Shown here: piece after piece, positions 31,342 through 41,781 of the stretch
How the letters are laid out: each line of letters begins with the position of its first letter
How positions within the stretch are numbered: the stretch's first letter is position 1
From: Glandiceps talaboti
Taxonomy: Eukaryota; Hemichordata; Enteropneusta; Spengelidae
DNA: 64,000 nt
Assembly: GCF_964340395.1 (NCBI RefSeq)
Contig: NC_135549.1
Coordinates: 35,428,332 to 35,492,331, forward strand
Direction of reading: 5' to 3'
Program-made: the position numbers and the translations under genes
The notes under the pieces: model-generated
Seen by the model: the letters and a program-made list of their open reading frames with translations, nothing else
What the model was told of the DNA's origin: nothing
The model's database searches: none

Positions 31342-31800
31342 ATGATTGACCAAGTTACCACAAATATTAAAACGATACAAGACCTACTCGATTATCTTAC
31401 ACGAGTATGTAGTGCGTATAGACGTTCTTATAAATTATTAAGTCGTGTTAATAAAGGAATACTTATTAATAGTGGAATTATTTCAGGAGTTGGTGCATTA
31501 GCTGCCGTACCTGCGATTCCAGTTTTTATTAGTTTATTAGCAGCTGTTCCAATAGTTGTTACAGTTGTCAACCAAAATTTAAAATTATCGGATAAAGTAT
31601 CATGATTAAAAGTACAATATAAGAATTTCAAAGAATTACTAACATATACGCAAGCAAATATTTACTCCGAAACACCTCAGGAATTTATTCAGGAAGTATT
31701 CAAGAAGTCTCTCGAAATGCAAAAAGCTTCCAATTATACTCCACCTTTGGAACGTTATTTAAAGTATTATAAACTGAATGGGAATTTTATTCAGAAATAA
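31342..31800 (+). pseudogene. Hydrophobic/helical Polinton protein with in-frame TGA
   Basis: A single frame of 153 codons, interrupted only by TGA at 31,603-31,605. The N-terminus is helical and basic (residues 1-30). A long hydrophobic hairpin covers residues ~38-70 (SGVGALAAVPAIPVFISLLA). The part after the stop is helical and polar, with ANIYSETPQEFIQEVFKKSL. A hydrophobic hairpin flanked by helices is a recurring Polinton accessory gene as I remember it. A membrane role is likely but unproven. Confidence 0.55.
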
Positions 31801-31980
31801 AATAATGAAATAATGAAATAATGAAATCAGAAATAGTCAAATAAATAAAATAAATAAATAAAATAAATAAATGAATAAAATAATAGAATTTGAAATAATG
31901 AAATAATGAAATCAGAAATAGTCAAATAAACAAAAATAAATAAATAAAATAAATAAATAAATAAATAAAATAATAGAATT
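31800..31980 (+). repeat. AAATAATGAAAT / AAATAAAT simple tandem repeat
   Basis: Two larger units, each running from AAATAATGAAATCAGAAATAG to AATAGAATTT, with internal AAATAAAT runs. It separates the accessory genes from the integrase. Confidence 0.8.
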
Positions 31981-31999
31981 TACTAATATATACTATGGA

Positions 32000-32989
32000 T
32001 CAGTATTTGTGAGTATTATAATTCTGATTTAGCATACAGCGGCATCACAAAATTGTGGCGTAAAAGCAAAGCAGATCAGAAAGTGAATGGAGTGAAACAA
32101 AAAAAAAAATTAAATATGATATAACTAAAGTTAAATATAAGGAATTGAAACAATGGTTGGAAGAACAAGAAGTTTACACTATGCACAAACCAGCGATTAA
32201 AAGGTTCCCTTACCGCAAAGTAATTGTTTCTGGAATTGATGACCAGTGGCAAGCTGACATTGTAGAGATGCCCAATAACCAGAGTGAGAATCAGAGGTAT
32301 TGTTACATCCTGACTGTTATCGATGTGTTATCGAAGTATGCTGGGCAATACCACTCAAGTCAAAACGTGGTATTGAAATGGCGGACTCCTTTGAGTTAAT
32401 TTTTAAAGACCGTGAACCGAATAAAATACAATTTGATGAAGGTCGAGAATTTTACAATACGCATGTTAAAGATCTCTTTGAAAATCGTGAAATTGAGTGG
32501 TTTAGTACACGATCAGATAAAAAAGCATCAGTTGTCGAGCGTTTTAACAGGACACTTAAATCACGTATGTATAAATATTTTACTGATAAACAAACTAGAA
32601 ATTGGGTAGACGTACTAGATCGATTAGTGGATGGTTATAACAATACCTATCACAATTCAATCCACATGACTCCGAAGGAAGCATCATTACCAAAGAATGA
32701 AAATATCGTTTGGTATAATTTGTATGGTGCTTATCTCACTGTTGAATATGGAAATCCGAAGTTTAATATCGGTGATACCGTGAGAATTTCGAAATACAAG
32801 AACGTGTTTGCCAAAGGATATCTACCAAACTATACACGTGAACTTTTCAAAATCAAACAAATTATCTTTGGTCCTGTTATTGTTTACACTCTGGAAGATT
32901 TATCAGGTGAAGACATTGAAGGCACGTTTTATGAGCAAGAATTATCAATTGATATGATATTACGTAAGGATTATTCAAAAAAAACCTGA
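32000..32989 (+). pseudogene. Retroviral-type integrase of the Polinton, two frameshifts
   Basis: The N-terminal part (DLAYSGITKLWRKSKADQ, ~32,028-32,090) is separated by a slip in a poly-A run at ~32,100. The core continues as KQWLEEQEVYTMHKPAIKR and WQADIVEM (first catalytic Asp), shifts frame near 32,341, then gives IQFDEGREFYN (second Asp) and VERFNRTLKSRM (catalytic Glu). The C-terminus has FNIGDTVRISKYKNVFAKGY and GTFYEQEL, the SH3/chromo-like tail typical of Polinton integrases. The D-D-E residues are all present. The last frame (32,300-32,989) is uninterrupted. Confidence 0.9.
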
Positions 32990-33285
32990 TAGTTTCTTTC
33001 TTTTTTTCTTTTTTTTCTTATTTTTTAGGTTTATTTAACTTCAGTTTTAAAAAGATTTGACGCCATCGTAAATGCCACCAACTAAATCTCACTATCTCTG
33101 GATATTCTGCATTCCATTTATCCCAAAATCGTTTAAAAATTTGATTCTGTGAAAATGCTTCCATTTTCAACTCTGGTATTAGTGCAGCTTCCTGATATTT
33201 TCCTAAGTATAATAGAATTGCTTTTATAATTACACTGAAGTTGAGTGATCGATATCGTGTTGGATTTATATAAACTTCATCAATT
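32984..33285. repeat. Inverted duplication, left arm (end of the Cys-rich gene)
   Basis: About 300 bp, from CCTGATAGTTTCTTTC through the 3' third of the Cys-rich gene to AACTTCATCAATT. Its near-identical inverted copy is 34,309-34,616. See the findings for the inversion it brackets. Confidence 0.9.
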
Positions 33286-33713
33286 GATGAAAATATTATA
33301 GTAACAGTTCTTAAAAGATAATAATTTAGATTATATTTTTTAAAAACTTTTTTAATGTGGTTTTTAGGGTTATAGATGCTTCGACTTTTTTGTTTTCTTT
33401 GATCATGTTCAAAGTTTTCATCTAAAGATTCATCTAAAGATTCAACTAAAGGTTTGTTTAATGAATTACAGCAGTCAAAACAGTGAAACCTTCCATAGAT
33501 GTTACCACAAATGTTTTTACAAATATCATTACGAGGTATATTGAATTTTCTACATATGTTACAATGTATGATGTTATACCAGTTTATTTTGTTTATTTTT
33601 TTGTTCATTAAATCACAACAATTAAAACAAAGTGTACTGAAAATGTTAGTACAATTACTGGCTACAGTTGCTTGCTCTGTTACACCATTTCGTTTACATA
33701 ATTGACATTCCAT
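33018..33713 (-). CDS. Cys-rich accessory protein (231 aa), intact copy
   Basis: Complete ATG-to-stop frame. Residues 1-90 contain about 14 Cys in CxxC-type pairs (CQLCKR, CFNCC, CNICRK, CKNICG, CFDCC), so zinc binding is likely. An acidic LDES repeat follows (two units here, many more in element 1). The C-terminal ~110 residues look alpha-helical, with FWDKWNAEYPEIVRFSWWH and a basic end. Convergent with the integrase (28-bp gap). Compared with element 1, the gene together with its neighbour is inverted within the element. Not recognised beyond the Polinton context. Confidence 0.75.
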   Translation of the reverse strand: MECQLCKRNGVTEQATVASNCTNIFSTLCFNCCDLMNKKINKINWYNIIHCNICRKFNIPRNDICKNICGNIYGRFHCFDCCNSLNKPLVESLDESLDENFEHDQRKQKSRSIYNPKNHIKKVFKKYNLNYYLLRTVTIIFSSIDEVYINPTRYRSLNFSVIIKAILLYLGKYQEAALIPELKMEAFSQNQIFKRFWDKWNAEYPEIVRFSWWHLRWRQIFLKLKLNKPKK

Positions 33714-33717
33714 TATA

Positions 33718-33786
33718 TAGTTAGTTTATTAGTTTATTAGTTTGTTAGTTTATTAGTTTATTAGTTTATTAGTTTATTAGTTTATT
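33718..33786 (+). repeat. (TTTATTAG)n tandem repeat
   Basis: Eight or so octamer units between the Cys-rich gene and the coiled-coil gene. A shorter run is at 7252-7285 in the equivalent place of element 1. Confidence 0.9.
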
Positions 33787-34255
33787 ATATATATTTTTTT
33801 GTTAAATAAACTAATAATATTCCACCACCAGCTAAATAAATATATTGGTATGTCTTCATGTTGTTAGAAGGTTGATAATAGTCACTAAATTCGGGTTCAT
33901 TCTTAATACTTGTAAGACTGTCAAGACTGTCAACACTACTTTGTGTACTCTCTGGATGAAATTCAAGATATAAATTTAAGTTTTGATCGGTCAGAACCAG
34001 ATTTTGTCTCCCATGAACATCTAATTTTTTTTGTTTCGCTATAAAATCTAATACTTTTTGTCTATTTTCCAACCATACTTCTCGATCTTTATTGAAATTC
34101 TCCAAAGCTAAATCATGTCTCTTTAATTCTTTTTCATGCTCTTCTTTCGTATCGTCGCCTGTAACTGCCTTACCTATATAAACACCTCCAACAAAGGCAG
34201 TTGCATTTAAAACTGCACCACCAACCATCATCGCAATTGACGCAATCGCACCCAT
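33785..34255 (-). CDS. Coiled-coil protein with two hydrophobic segments (156 aa), intact copy
   Basis: ATG at 34,255. The N-terminus is Gly/Ala-rich and hydrophobic (MGAIASIAMMVGGAVLNATA), followed by a charged coiled coil (KEEHEKELKRHDLALENF), a polar Ser/Asp stretch and a C-terminal membrane segment YIYLAGGGILLVYL. The first residues, MGA, would allow N-myristoylation in a eukaryotic cell, as in some virion membrane proteins; this is inference. It is read in tandem with the Cys-rich gene. Confidence 0.7.
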   Translation of the reverse strand: MGAIASIAMMVGGAVLNATAFVGGVYIGKAVTGDDTKEEHEKELKRHDLALENFNKDREVWLENRQKVLDFIAKQKKLDVHGRQNLVLTDQNLNLYLEFHPESTQSSVDSLDSLTSIKNEPEFSDYYQPSNNMKTYQYIYLAGGGILLVYLTKKYI

Positions 34256-34308
34256 TATGTATATATATTTAGATATATAAAATTATTTTTTTTAATATTC
34301 TTTTTATT

Positions 34309-34616
34309 AATTGATGAAGTTTATATAAATCCAACACGATATCGATCACTCAACTTCAGTGTAATTATAAAAGCAATTCTATTATACTTAGGAAAATATC
34401 AGGAAGCTGCACTAATACCAGAGTTGAAAATGGAAGCATTTTCACAGAATCAAATTTTTAAACGATTTTGGGATAAATGGAATGCAGAATATCCAGAGAT
34501 AGTGAGATTTAGTTGTTGGCGTTTACGATGGCGTCAAATCTTTTTAAAACTGAAGTTAAATAAACCAAAAAAATAAGAAAAAAAAAGAAAAAAAGAAAGA
34601 AACTATCAGGTTTTTT
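34309..34616. repeat. Inverted duplication, right arm (orphan 3' end of the Cys-rich gene)
   Basis: Plus-strand copy of the last ~85 codons of the Cys-rich gene (LKMEAFSQNQIFKRFWD, ending KPKK-stop near 34,576), inverted relative to 33,018-33,285. It differs from the left arm by only a few bases. Its place and orientation relative to the terminal gene match the whole gene in element 1. Confidence 0.9.
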
Positions 34617-34673
34617 TTAATAATCCTGAATAATCCTGAATAATACTTAAATTATGATTTAATTATTGTTTAG

Positions 34674-35141
34674 TTATTTAACTTTTTCCATTAATTTTTG
34701 GTTTAATACATCAAAATCCATTAGAGTATAACTATAATACAAATTCTTTGGATTTCTCATAGATTTTTTTAATCCACGTGAAACAACTATTAATAGCAAT
34801 TTTGGATTTGTAAGAAACACATTTATCATTTTGCTCGGAGTGTAAGTATAATAAAGTTTGTTATAAGTTATTGGATTATTGAGACAAATCAATATTCCAG
34901 GACCGTAACAAGAATGGACCTCCTGATATCGAGTAATCAAAAATGGTTTTTCTATTGGAACTTCTCTCCATTTAATTGTAGGAATTTCTTGGATCCTTCT
35001 TTTTTCATCCAAAATATCCAGTAATAAATCCTCACCATTCTCTAGAGGATTAGCTATAGCAGGATCAAGCAGAGAAAGTGGACTTGATTCGATTGTGTCA
35101 TCTTCGAAAGTGGTTGGCTTTTGACTTTGTTCGTTTGACAT
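34674..35141 (-). CDS. Terminal gene of element 2 (155 aa), relative of 5961-6467
   Basis: I choose the ATG at 35,141 (MSNEQSQKP) because the element 1 copy begins there; an upstream ATG at 35,168 lies inside the inverted repeat edge. Conserved blocks: IKWREVPIEKPFLITR, CYGPGILICLNNP, YTPSKM, LLIVVSRGLKKS, YTLMDFD. It is intact, like its partner, while most neighbours are broken. Possible OB-fold DNA-binding protein by pattern only. Confidence 0.75.
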   Translation of the reverse strand: MSNEQSQKPTTFEDDTIESSPLSLLDPAIANPLENGEDLLLDILDEKRRIQEIPTIKWREVPIEKPFLITRYQEVHSCYGPGILICLNNPITYNKLYYTYTPSKMINVFLTNPKLLLIVVSRGLKKSMRNPKNLYYSYTLMDFDVLNQKLMEKVK

Positions 35142-35159
35142 TTTGAGTTTATTGTATGT

Positions 35160-35970
35160 ATATACCATCTCTTTGTATTTGTTTAATTGGGCGCATTGAC
35201 CTTGAAACAGATTGTTTACAACCTATAACTGTCAACTGACCTTGTAACAAGTTGTAAACAGTATGTAACAATCTGTCACTGTCAACTGACCTTGGTGACC
35301 TTGTAACCTAGACATGCCTGAAGCTGCCCGAGGTAGTCATGCGTCACTGAGTCACTGTCAACTGACCTTGTAACCTAGACATGCCTGAAGCTGCCCGAAG
35401 GTAGTCACTGCGTCACTGAGTCATTGAAATGTTCAATTAGACAAATACAATAACACCATTATATGGGTCATAGTAGCGTAGCAGCATGACGGGGGGAAGT
35501 AAAGCGTAGCAGCATAGTAGCATAGCAGCATGACGCTTCGTTGAATAAAATTATATACAAATTATATATAAATTATATATAAATTAGACTATACTGAGAT
35601 ATGATCGATTACTAAGGCTTAATTTACTTATAATAAGTTTAAACAGAAGTTTTAAACAGACATAGTCAATTTTACTACAGATATAAGACTTAATTTACCT
35701 TATAATGAGTTTAAAACAGACATGTCGCTTCATTGAATAAAATAAATTGATTTTAGTACAGTTTTAAGACTTAATTTATCTTATAACAAGTTTAAAACAG
35801 ATATGTCAATTTTACTATAGATATAAGGTTTAATTTACCTTATAACAGGTTAAAATTATATATATAAAAAAATTGATTTAATACAAATATAAGACTTAAT
35901 TTACCTTATAACAAGTGAAAAATGGGATATGTCGTTAAACTGGTCTAGAACTCTCATTTTCTATACTACT
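35160..35970 (-). repeat. Right terminal inverted repeat of element 2 (~810 bp)
   Basis: Mirror of 21,821-22,562 with one extra internal unit (CAACTGACCTTGTAACCTAGACATGCC... appears twice near 35,285-35,400), which explains the length difference. It ends TTTTCTATACTACT. Confidence 0.9.
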
Positions 35971-35976
35971 CATATG
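35971..35976. other. Target-site duplication of element 2, right copy (CATATG)
   Basis: Immediately follows the terminal CTATACTACT; partner of 21,815-21,820. Confidence 0.85.
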
Positions 35977-36312
35977 TTCTAGGTGTGATGCTGGTTGGTG
36001 GCGGTGAGAAGGCATGTTTCATACAGATGTCTATCATATATAAATAAACTTTAAGTTTTAATATAATAGTGTCCCTACCAATGGATGAAAATTTAAGCTC
36101 CTTTCTATTTCAAGATTGAAAAAAATTGAATGAGATGAAAGTGAGAAAAAAAAGTTATAAAACAGAAGTGGACAGTACACTGGAATAAACTGAGTCCTGA
36201 TTAGATGTACACATGTAAAGCTGTAAGGGGAGGAACATCAATGCTAAGATCAATCATGCACTGAGGCTAAAGATATCGACAGCTTGTATTGTTGACATGT
36301 CACCCTGTGTAT

Positions 36313-36327
36313 TAGCTGCAATAATTG
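36313..36327 (+). repeat. Detached left-arm end of a hairpin MITE
   Basis: TAGCTGCAATAATTG is the exact complement of CAATTATTGCAGCTA at 41,937-41,951. The rest of the arm resumes at 41,782 after the LTR element, so the MITE was split at ATTG. Confidence 0.75.
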
Positions 36328-36918
36328 TGTCACGGATGACAGAATACAACTTTTTGATATTCGCTAAGTTTTGATGTTTAGCGAGGTCACCGTGAACTCT
36401 CAGCTGTCATGAATTAACACTTAGAACAAATGTTTGCATTGCGTGAATAGTATTCTTCTAAGATGACAACATTAAGTTATTAAAAGATCAACAGTGTCAA
36501 ATAATGACTGATTACAGACTGTTGGAAGAACAATGACGTGATCACATTGTTTGGCTAGTTTTCATATTTGCCAATATCATTTGCATTGAATTAAGGCGAC
36601 GGCAATACTTCCGTTTTAGTCATTTATGGTGCTGATTATTTTATCGCCCAATCATTTGAGTATTGTATATTTTATGTTTATAAGAATTTAATGAAATAAA
36701 ATGATGGATTCAGTCTTTGTAAGAGATGGTCTGAGGTCAGGAGCTTCGATCTGCTCCGTGGCCACCTCCAAATGATCCAGGTTAACCATGAACATTGTGT
36801 ATAGTTTGAGCTAATTCCCTAAAAGTCCAAGTCGATCCCGCGTACAAAGTGGAGAAAGAGAGAGAGTAACATATGAAGGAGGGTTACCTTAACAGTAGAG
36901 GTAACCAAGTTTGTTACA
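36328..36918 (+). repeat. 5' LTR (591 bp)
   Basis: TGT...ACA ends. It contains a GAAATAAAATGATGG AATAAA-type signal near 36,690. It keeps the uninterrupted CAAATAATGACTG site that is occupied in the 3' LTR. Confidence 0.8.
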
Positions 36919-37973
36919 TTGGTGGAAGAACCGGCCTTGGACTAGAAGGACCATTGTGTGCGTAATGAGACAAATTTAAACTTTATGAAGAATAATTGAC
37001 AACCTTTGAGAAGAAAAACAACAACGCCGCTGTGTGAGTGACAAATCGATGACTCGAGAACTTTTCGAAAGGAAACTTTTAATGATTATGTTGCAATGGT
37101 GGGAATTCAACTCGAACTAGAACTCGTAAATATTGCAGTGATGGACTAAGGCATCTCAGAAGGAGGGATTGTGTTTCAAAACGTGGAATTGTGAATAAAC
37201 AGAAAGCGATAGAGACTTTGACAAACGTTGCAGCAGTGAAACCTTCAACGGGGACCGAACAGCTGACAGGCGATTGGAGATATCGCGTATCGGACGCTGA
37301 TGCAGACCGAAGCAGTTCGCATGTGAACCACATGTTTAAGACTTTTGAAGGACAAACAACTCATTAATCATACGGTAGTACAGATTTGCTAAAGATTGAC
37401 ATTATTTTATTCCTCGAATTCATTTCTATTCAGGATCAGCAATTTTTTACTGTGTGTACAGATAAATGTGTAAGAAATAATAATTGTATGCTCGATTTAC
37501 TTTGACGACGAATAATTCTTGAAATCTATTTTCTTATCAGAATCATTTTAGTGATGCTGTTTTACATCTCATCGGTCGCGTACAAGCAGAAAGAATATTA
37601 TTGATGATTTTTCTATGGAGAAAATTTTAGTTTAATAAGGATATTTCTTGAAGTATGGAGTATTGGAAACTCCGAAGTTTTATTGACTCTGAGTTGTAGT
37701 GAGCCGAAACGCTACAGAAATGCGTTGCTCACACGTTGAGTCGGACTGTGTGATTTAAAGTTCCTACAGGAAAGGAAGGAACCATGTTGATATAGTATTT
37801 TATTGAATCTGCAGTACAAGATAAATATTTGATTTCAATTTGAGTGTAAAACAGAGATCCGACCGAAATGAGCTGTATTATTGTCTATGCAAAAATTCCT
37901 TTCAAATTCCGCAAGAATTTCTGAAATGCCTCAAATGCTAAAAACCTGTATGATAACTGTTAGTCCAACTGTT
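36919..37973 (+). other. LTR-element interior, no recognisable coding domain
   Basis: It starts with the putative primer-binding site. Short frames on both strands lack retroelement motifs. This is probably a leader from an autonomous relative or captured sequence. Confidence 0.5.
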
Positions 37974-38905
37974 TAGTCCCCGCGGACGAAGTCCGGAACG
38001 GGGACTTATGGATTGGGTTCCGTCTGTCCGTCTGTCCGTCCGTCCGTGCGTCCGTCTGTCCGTGCTTCCGTCCGTCCGTCCGTCCGTCCGCAGCTGTTTC
38101 TTGGAGATGCCTGGACCGATTTTTTTCAAACTTGGTACAGGGGCAACATACTATGGCATACATAAGCACGTCAATTTGTTTTAGGATACGATCCAATATG
38201 GCCGCCTAGCAACCATTTTGTTTGTGAATTTTCCCTGTCTAAAGCCATAACTCAGACATGCTTGAATAGATCTCATTCAAAGTTGGCATTAGGACAGTGT
38301 TCTATGACATACATGTGCATATTCATTGTTGTCATGATACGATCCAATATGGCCGCCTAGCAGCCATTTTGTTTGTGAATGTTCATGTCCAAAGCCATAA
38401 CTCAGACATGCTTGAACAGATCTCATTCAAAGTTGGTATTAGGACAGTGTTCTATGACATACATGTGCATATTCATTTTCATTGTGATACGATCCAATAT
38501 GGCTGCCTGGTAGCCATTTTGTTTGTGAATTTTCATGTCCAAAGCCATAACTCAGACATGCTTGGACAGATCTCATTCAAAGTTGTTATTAGGACAGTGT
38601 TCTATGACATACATGTGTATATCCATTTTCGTCGTGATACAATCCAATATGGCTGCCTGCCAGCCATTTTGTTTGTGAATTTTCCATATCCAAAGCCATA
38701 ACTCAGACTCCATTTTCATCGTGATATGATCCCCCATACCCAACCAATCCTTTATTGTTGGAGGCATATTCCATGTCCAACAAGCACACACAACATATCT
38801 AAGTCTGTTTGTTATAGGTTCACAAATATTGTTGCGTGATCAGAGTAGTGATAATTCCTTAACCCAATTATAGCGGGGGCTATGTCATTCTCAATGACTT
38901 GTTTT
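37974..38905 (+). mobile_element. Tandem-core mobile repeat, copy A (TAGTCCCCGC ... hairpin end)
   Basis: Head TAGTCCCCGCGGACGAAGTCCGG, a (TCCG)n run, then four core units with GATCCAATATGG at about 38,190, 38,341, 38,491 and 38,641 (150-bp period). The tail has GCGGGGGCTA and the small hairpin GTCATTCTCAATGAC. The inverted CCCCGC/GCGGGG pair and the 3' hairpin recall Helentron-related or pearl-like elements with minisatellite cores; assignment is uncertain. It has a ~30-bp insertion before the tail relative to copy B. Confidence 0.7.
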
Positions 38906-39433
38906 CAATCGTACACGACGTAAAGTTGTTGTTTTTTCACAAAAAAGAATGACATCATTTGTTTGATGAAATTATCATCTATTTCTCGATTTTTGAGTTG
39001 TCATTGAAGAGTACCTGTATGATAGATTTTACAAGTCAAAATTCAAAAGGATTTCTGAATCATTTTTATCTGGGTAAAAGATAGGCACAGCTGTGTGAGT
39101 GATTGTATAGTCTGGCCAGACGCTGTATGGTAGAGGAGCTGTATGACTCTAAAGGTACTTCTTGAATAACCACTCGCATTATCGTCAATGTTGAAAAAGA
39201 TAATCGCTGCAATTCCAATCTTTGAAAGTAAACTGCCTGTCTCAAAACCAGACCGTTGATCAAGAAATGAGCAGACGTCCATACTATTCCAAGTTTAATT
39301 TCTTTAATTGTTTGAACTTTTCTCCTTTTCTATCGATTTGCAAAATCATAAAAAGTGTTTCATTTATGAAAGGCAATTATTTTGAATATTTTAATGTGTG
39401 GCGGGGACGCCACACTTTGGGAAAAGGTGATAG

Positions 39434-41781
39434 TGTCACGGATGACAGAATACAACTTTTTGATATTCGCTAAGTTTTGATGTTTTGCGAGGTCACCGTG
39501 AACTCTCAGCTGTCATGAATTAACACTTAGAACAAATGTTTGCATTGCGCGAATAGTATTCTTCTAAGATGACAACATTAAGTTATTAAAAGATCAACAG
39601 TGTCAAATAAGGGACCGGTCAGTTTCTCAAGCCTGGGGGGGGGGGGGGGGTCGGTGGATTCTTAAATCGGGCCGACAAAAAGTCACTGACCCCCCTATCT
39701 GTAAAACCCAAAACAGGCTGACCCCCCCCCCCCTATCACTTAATTCTAAAACATGATGACCCCCCCCCCCCATATATGATATTCGCATGAGTGACAGGTA
39801 TTTTTTGATCGTGACTCAGTGTGGACTGCTTGACTGTCTTGCATCTACTTTATAAGATCCCGGGTTAGCACTATCATAATTATAATTATTGACTACACAG
39901 GGTAAATATATTTGAAAAGGAGTTTAATAGCATCTTGACAGTGAAAGGTAGGGGGAAAGCTTTGAGAAGGGAATATGTACAGCTGTCATGGGGGGTCCTA
40001 GGGGGTCTCCCCCTAGAAGCCCAGGAGGTTTTTAACTCTGAAAAGTCAATTTTGAGACTATTCAGACCCTTTCAGACAATAATTTCCAAGCCTTACAAGA
40101 CAACACCAACATGTAAAAAACAACTACATAGGGTTGAAATACTTTTGAAATATACTTTGATAGCATCTTGACAGTAAGAAGGGAAGAGCTTGAGACTGGG
40201 ATATGTCCACCTCATGCGGGGGGTCTGAGGGGGTCTCCCTCTAGAAGCCCTGGAGGATTTTTACTCTTATAGCCAATATTTACGCTATTTAGACCCTTTA
40301 GCAATAACTTAATCCATGCCTTACAAGACAGCAAGTATCAGAAACTATTCTTTATAACTTACACTAAGGGTTGAAATATGTTCTTAAAAGTTAAATGGCA
40401 TCATTATATACATGTAGTAAAGGTCAGCACATCTAATGGTAGTATCATTGGTAGGGGAGATTTGGGGATTAAGGCAATTCTGGACTATCTTGGCAAACAT
40501 TTCACATCTTGAAAAGACAATATCATCTCAAATTAGAATAGGGTGAAAATATCTAAGAAAAGTTTAATACCATTATGACAGTAAAAAGGTTGTTGGTGCA
40601 TCTGATTGTTGGTTGAATGCATGAGTGACCTCTGGGGGTGAGGAAGTCCTTGGGGTTTTCCCCCTGGCAGATATGGAGTTTTTTGCTTGAGATACTAAGG
40701 CAATGTTTATGTTATTCATAACCTTTGAGGTAATATTTCCAAGCTTCGAAAAGCTAACGTAAATGTACGTTTTAAATGAGTTTCATATATCACATAAAAT
40801 AGACATGTAACATTAGTGTAGGGGCATTAATATATGTATAATAAAGTCACCGGTATGTTAGAGAACTTTAGGTGGTCATACCTAGTGTATAATAGAAACT
40901 GGAATCTGATAGATGTGGTGATTTGTAGTGTCAATAACATGACGAGTAGAACAATTTAGATTAACTTCATTTATAAAATTGCCGTTACGAAACCTTCAAG
41001 TTCACTTTTGCCCCAAACTGCAATATAAGTGAAGCATTGATTGTGAAACAGCCAAGCATTTACATGACATGTTCTGTAACTAGTGTGGTAGCTAGGTAAT
41101 ACATGTATATGTGTATGTATAGCTATGTTTGAACTAATAAGTAATATTAAAGAAATCATGTACGAAACAGGGACAAGAACAAATATTGACATGTACCACA
41201 TTTCAGACAAGGCTATATGCCATTGTAGAAAGGATTTTTTTCTTCCATCATAATTTAAAACACAATGACCCCCCCCCCTATCCACAATTTTCAAAACAGC
41301 ATGACCCCCCCCCCTACTGCCAATTTCAAAACAGGGTGACCCCCCCCCCCCCGCCGATGAAACTGTCCGGTCCCTAATGACTGATTACAGACAGTTGGAA
41401 GAACAATGACGTGATCACATTGTTTGGCTAGTTTTCATATTTGCCAATATCATTTGCATTGAATTAAGGCGACGGCAATACTTCCGTTTTAGTCATTTAT
41501 GGTGCTGATTATTTTATCGCCCAATCATTTGAGTATTGTATATTTTATGTTTATAAGAATTTAATGAAATAAAATGATGGATTCAGTCTTTGTAAGAGAT
41601 GGTCTGAGGTCAGGAGCTTCGATCTGCTCCGTGGCCACCTCCAAATGATCCAGGTTAACCACGAACATTGTGTATAGTTTGAGCTAATTCCCTAAAAGTC
41701 CAAGTCGATCCCGTGTACAGAGTGGAGAAAGAGAGTAACATTGAAGGGGTTACGTAGAGGTTAACCCCCCTATTTGTTACA
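39434..41781 (+). repeat. 3' LTR, interrupted by a Harbinger-like element
   Basis: 39,434-39,610 and 41,375-41,781 together match the 5' LTR. The break is at TAA, which is duplicated. Confidence 0.85.
39611..41374 (+). mobile_element. Harbinger-like non-autonomous element H, copy 1 (1,764 bp)
   Basis: Inverted ends GGGACCGGTCAGTTTC and GAAACTGTCCGGTCCC with TAA duplicated on both sides. The 5' LTR supplies the empty site. Three-base TAA/TTA duplications are typical of the PIF/Harbinger superfamily. Both ends carry long G- or C-runs, with tandem AAAACA-x-GATGACCCCCCCC units. The middle (39,905-40,790) has degenerate ~220-bp repeats around GGGGGTCTCCCCCTAGAAGCCC. No transposase is seen. Confidence 0.8.

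Larger units (their letters stand above)
21821..35970 (+). mobile_element. Polinton/Maverick-like element 2 (replication and integration genes)
   Basis: 14,150 bp including a 2.44-kb piggyBac. The ends are perfect inverted termini AGTAGTATAGAAAATGAGAG with a 6-bp CATATG duplication. It carries protein-primed-type PolB, a retroviral-type integrase, a probable penton protein, and the same accessory genes as element 1. It lacks the major capsid protein, packaging ATPase and protease. Nearly every large gene has at least one frameshift, stop or deletion, so it is not autonomous. Clean ends and target duplication show it arrived as an intact unit and decayed afterwards. Confidence 0.92.
36328..41781 (+). 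mobile_element. LTR retrotransposon, non-autonomous, with nested insertions
   Basis: Two direct LTRs (36,328-36,918 and 39,434-41,781, the latter interrupted) begin TGTCACGG and end TTGTTACA. ATTG flanks both outer ends as a 4-bp target duplication, as is common for Ty3/gypsy-type elements. TGGTGGAAGAACCGG, 3 bp inside the 5' LTR, looks like a primer-binding site. GGGAAAAGG just before the 3' LTR can serve as polypurine tract. The ~2.5-kb interior has no reverse transcriptase, protease or gag frame that I can find, and contains the tandem-core repeat at 37,974-38,905. Confidence 0.8.

Noticed and set aside
37938-38791. Open frames in the tandem-core repeats (DGRTDGR and HVHIHF types), also at 42,979-43,884
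   Set aside because: They are translations of (TCCG)n and 150-bp repeat units, present on both strands with no conserved protein signal.
36919-39433. Gag-pol genes inside the LTR element
   Set aside because: No frame over about 85 codons and no protease, reverse transcriptase or integrase motif on either strand.
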